A DNA stretch of 7,172 bases, from NCBI GenBank assembly GCA_934621485.1, contig CAKTUS010000115.1, positions 1 through 7,172 on the forward strand, given 5' to 3'. A model generated the notes under the pieces. That model saw only the letters and a program-made list of their open reading frames with translations, searched no databases and had not been told where the DNA came from. How positions within the stretch are numbered: the stretch's first letter is position 1; each line of letters starts with the position of its first letter. A program made the position numbers and the translations under genes. The DNA comes from an uncultured Clostridia bacterium. Its GTDB lineage: Bacteria; Bacillota; Clostridia; Christensenellales; Aristaeellaceae. Below are positions 5,613 to 7,172 of the stretch, one piece after another.

Positions 5613-6937
5613 TGGAAAGTTGGCAAAGCGCGGGTGTGGCGCGCCATGGCCCAGGCCGCATAAACGGCCGTCGCCAGCTCAGTGATGGGCATGGCAAGCC
5701 ATAAAGCGTTTGGACCCAGCATACCGGGCAGCAGCAAAATCAGCGCGCCGCTGATGAGAAGGCCGCGCATAACGGAAACAAGGAAAGCGGCCCTTGGCTG
5801 CATGATGGCCTGAAAATAATAGGTGGAGAAGATATTGAACGGCAGGAGCAAAAAGGAGAGCGCATAGGTGCGAATCATGGCGGGGGCTATGGACAAAATG
5901 GTTTCCGTAGGACTCATGAATACCTGAATGTACAGGTTGGGCCAGGCGCAGCTCAACGCCGTCCAGAAAACGGCAAAAAATGCGGTGGTCCATAGCGCAT
6001 AGCCAAGACACTCACGAATCCGCGCGCTTTTTCCCGCGCCAAAGTTGGTGGAAAAAATAGGCTGCGCTGCCTGCCCAACGCTGTAGGCGCAGCACTGCAC
6101 AAAGGTGCTTACGTTAATGATGGGGCCGTAAACGGACAGCGCATCGGCGCTGAGATAGGTCATAATCTGACGGTTGAACAGCACGGTCAGGATTCCCATG
6201 GCTACATCAATGAAAAAAGAGGAAAAACCGGTTATGCAGATAGCATTCAGCTTTTTCCAAAGCTGCTTGGGCCAAACCAGGCGCAGCGTGTTTTTGCGGG
6301 TGAAAAAGTGGCTGATCATCACGGCAAAGGAAATGGCCGCTCCGATGGCCGTGGCCAGTCCTGCGCCGAAAACGCCCATGTTGAGACTGAATACGCAAAA
6401 GTAGTCTCCAAAGACGTTAAAGACGCCGCCCGCCAGCACGCTCAGCGTGGCCAGGCCGGGATTGCCGTCGTTGCGCAAAAAAGCGGCGAGCATCTGGTTT
6501 AGCAAAAACAACGGAAACACATAGGTGATGGGATGCAAATACCGCTGAGCCAAAGGCAGCAGGGCGTCATCCGCGCCAAAGAAGCGCAAAACCGGCGTTT
6601 TCCAAAGCAACAGCGCTCCCCAGGCCAGCAGGGAAAGAACGGCGGAGCCGATAACCGCCGCCGTGAAAAACTGGTTTTCCTCACAATCCTGTTTCTGCAT
6701 GCCTCGTTGGGCGCTGAAAAGCACGCTTCCGCCTATGCCCATCAGCAGGCCCAGGCTGTAGATGATGTTCCACACCGGCGCAACCACCGCAAGGGCCGCC
6801 GTGCCGCTGGGCCCTTGGTACTGGCCCACCATGGCCATATCGACAATGGTGTAGATGGATGAAATGAGCGTGCTGCCAAAAGCTGTGGCCAGATAGCGGA
6901 AGTAGAGGGGCCGCATTTTTTCGGTTAACAGATTCAT
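5609..6937 (-). CDS. MATE family multidrug/organic-cation efflux transporter (MepA-like)
   Basis: 442 residues from the ATG whose first base is 6937. AAGGAGGT (complement of 6945-6952) lies 7 bases upstream, so the longer frame from 6973, which would start within the terminator, is rejected. About 12 membrane helices in two six-helix halves, the usual MATE layout and length. Family marks: VDMAMVGQYQGPSGTAALAV in the first half (33-52), FLRNDGNPGLAT (153-164), the mid-protein VGQAAQPIFSTNFGAGK (287-303), and YYFQAIMQPRAAF (373-385). MATE proteins use an H+ or Na+ gradient to export cationic drugs and other organic compounds from the cytoplasm. The leader (6958-7042) resembles the mepA-type guanidine-IV riboswitch; if that is right, expression rises with guanidinium or related cations and the natural cargo may be a guanidine-like waste compound. 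The downstream antiporter has its own promoter, but read-through from this gene would also cross the fluoride switch. Family is secure; substrate is inference. Confidence 0.92.
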   Translation of the reverse strand: MNLLTEKMRPLYFRYLATAFGSTLISSIYTIVDMAMVGQYQGPSGTAALAVVAPVWNIIYSLGLLMGIGGSVLFSAQRGMQKQDCEENQFFTAAVIGSAVLSLLAWGALLLWKTPVLRFFGADDALLPLAQRYLHPITYVFPLFLLNQMLAAFLRNDGNPGLATLSVLAGGVFNVFGDYFCVFSLNMGVFGAGLATAIGAAISFAVMISHFFTRKNTLRLVWPKQLWKKLNAICITGFSSFFIDVAMGILTVLFNRQIMTYLSADALSVYGPIINVSTFVQCCAYSVGQAAQPIFSTNFGAGKSARIRECLGYALWTTAFFAVFWTALSCAWPNLYIQVFMSPTETILSIAPAMIRTYALSFLLLPFNIFSTYYFQAIMQPRAAFLVSVMRGLLISGALILLLPGMLGPNALWLAMPITELATAVYAAWAMARHTRALPTFH

Positions 6938-6957
6938 GACAAGTACCTCCTTCTGAC

Positions 6958-7008
6958 AAAAAAAGCCGGACAAGAAACAGACATTTCAGTCTGCGCCTTG
7001 TCCGGCTT
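6958..7008 (-). terminator. Attenuator terminator in the MATE leader
   Basis: On the - strand AAGCCGGACAAG (7008-6997) pairs perfectly with CTTGTCCGGCTT (6974-6963), 12 bp, and seven T follow (6964-6958). The loop itself holds a second hairpin, CAGAC (6993-6989) with GTCTG (6982-6978). It lies between promoter and ribosome binding site, 5 bases before AAGGAGGT, so it must be passed or prevented for the gene to be expressed. Confidence 0.93.
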
Positions 7009-7042
7009 ATCGTTTCCTTGAACGATTCGCCCTCTAGCGAAT
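7009..7042 (-). promoter_or_regulatory. Two-hairpin leader element, probable guanidine-IV (mepA motif) riboswitch
   Basis: On the - strand hairpin 1 is ATTCGC (7042-7037), loop TAGAGG, GCGAAT (7030-7025). Hairpin 2 is ATCGTT (7026-7021), loop CAAGGA, AACGAT (7014-7009); the two stems share two bases at 7026-7025. The terminator stem begins with the very next base (7008). Predicted transcription start is at the first base of hairpin 1. Two small adjoining hairpins with purine-rich AGG-containing loops, followed by a terminator and a MATE gene in a Gram-positive genome, fit the guanidine-IV class, which was first described as the mepA motif. I did not have the consensus to compare base by base. 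I also see no obvious overlap between aptamer and terminator strands, so the switching mechanism is not evident from sequence. Confidence 0.58.
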
Positions 7043-7048
7043 GGGGCC

Positions 7049-7076
7049 ATTATAACAGGTTTGCAGGAAAAGTCAA
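7049..7076 (-). promoter_or_regulatory. Sigma-A promoter of the MATE gene
   Basis: On the - strand -35 TTGACT (7076-7071), a 16-base spacer, and consensus -10 TATAAT (7054-7049). The expected start at about 7042 is the first base of the two-hairpin leader. It is divergent from the promoter at 7118-7126. Confidence 0.88.
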
Positions 7077-7117
7077 CCCTTTTCAGGGGCGGAAACAGGG
7101 CAACAGCATTTAAAAAG

Positions 7118-7126
7118 TGATATAAT
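7118..7126 (+). promoter_or_regulatory. Extended -10 promoter for the rightmost gene
   Basis: TGATATAAT (7118-7126) is an extended -10 (TGn plus consensus TATAAT). No good TTGACA-like box is found 16-18 bases upstream, which is common for extended -10 promoters. Expected start is around 7132-7134, immediately before the ATG at 7135. Confidence 0.65.
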
Positions 7127-7134
7127 GGAGTGGT

Positions 7135-7172
7135 ATGAAGATAGAAGAATTGCGGGAAAAACTCCAGGAACT
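7135..7172 (+). CDS. 5' end of an unidentified gene (continues past the window)
   Basis: ATG 7135 opens the frame MKIEELREKLQEL, which is uninterrupted to the window end. GGAG (7127-7130) lies only 4 bases before the ATG, closer than usual, and right after the -10 box, so the transcript may be leaderless or nearly so. An amphipathic helix of this kind starts many proteins (for example creatinase-type N-terminal domains of Xaa-Pro peptidases), and 12 to 13 residues are not enough to choose. The gene is transcribed away from the MATE gene. Confidence 0.55.
   Translation, partial: MKIEELREKLQE

Noticed and set aside
6174..6862. + strand ORFs opposite the MATE gene
   Set aside because: Composition is that of antisense reading, with no start signals and no recognisable protein content.
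6958..7042. Guanidine-I (ykkC), guanidine-II (mini-ykkC) or preQ1 switch in front of the MATE gene
   Set aside because: Too short for ykkC, the loops lack the ACGR of mini-ykkC, and the preQ1 A-rich tail pattern is absent.
1..7172. CRISPR array, tRNA or rRNA genes, phage or toxin-antitoxin genes
   Set aside because: No spaced direct repeats, no cloverleaf with conserved TTCGA arm, and no matching coding motifs were found on either strand.

Overview
The window looks like chromosomal DNA of a low-to-medium GC Gram-positive bacterium, most likely a Clostridia-class Firmicute. The reasons are strong AAGGAGGT-type ribosome binding sites, near-consensus sigma-A promoters, leaders with intrinsic-terminator attenuators, and the protein families present. 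I cannot name the genus from the sequence.

Left part (1-3700, + strand): an oligopeptide/dipeptide ABC transporter operon. In order it holds the C-terminal part of a family-5 solute-binding protein (cut by the window edge), a dppB-type permease gene, and the two ATPase genes dppD and dppF. The dppB gene is broken twice: a short frame-changing deletion near 1180 and an in-frame TGA at 1266-1268 where the family has Arg. The partner permease gene dppC is absent from its usual place between dppB and dppD. Both ATPases look intact, with all nucleotide-binding motifs and the cysteine-rich C-terminal domain. A palindromic U-tailed terminator follows dppF. The locus therefore looks like a transporter in early decay.

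Middle (3700-4273): no intact gene. It holds the N-terminal piece of a transposase that looks IS30-like. This abuts, on the opposite strand, a small basic reading frame broken by a TGA. Three stem-loops follow. Base composition changes across this region: sample 60-base lines counted by hand give about 38% GC at 1681-1740 and about 63% GC at 5341-5400.

Right part (4274-7172): two membrane transporter genes on the - strand, each with its own promoter and its own attenuating leader. A MATE-family exporter is preceded by a sigma-A promoter, two short adjoining hairpins and a strong terminator. The layout and the gene fit a guanidine-IV (mepA-type) riboswitch, though this rests on memory of the class. 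Directly downstream, a CPA2-type cation:proton antiporter is preceded by a promoter whose -35 box overlaps the MATE stop codon. Its leader folds as a fluoride (crcB-type) riboswitch: P1, a small P2 hairpin, a 5-bp pseudoknot, and a terminator whose 5' arm contains one strand of that pseudoknot. The two genes thus form a compact toxic-ion/toxic-compound export module with two stacked RNA switches. At the far right a new + strand gene starts at 7135 from a divergent extended -10 promoter; too little of it is visible to identify it.
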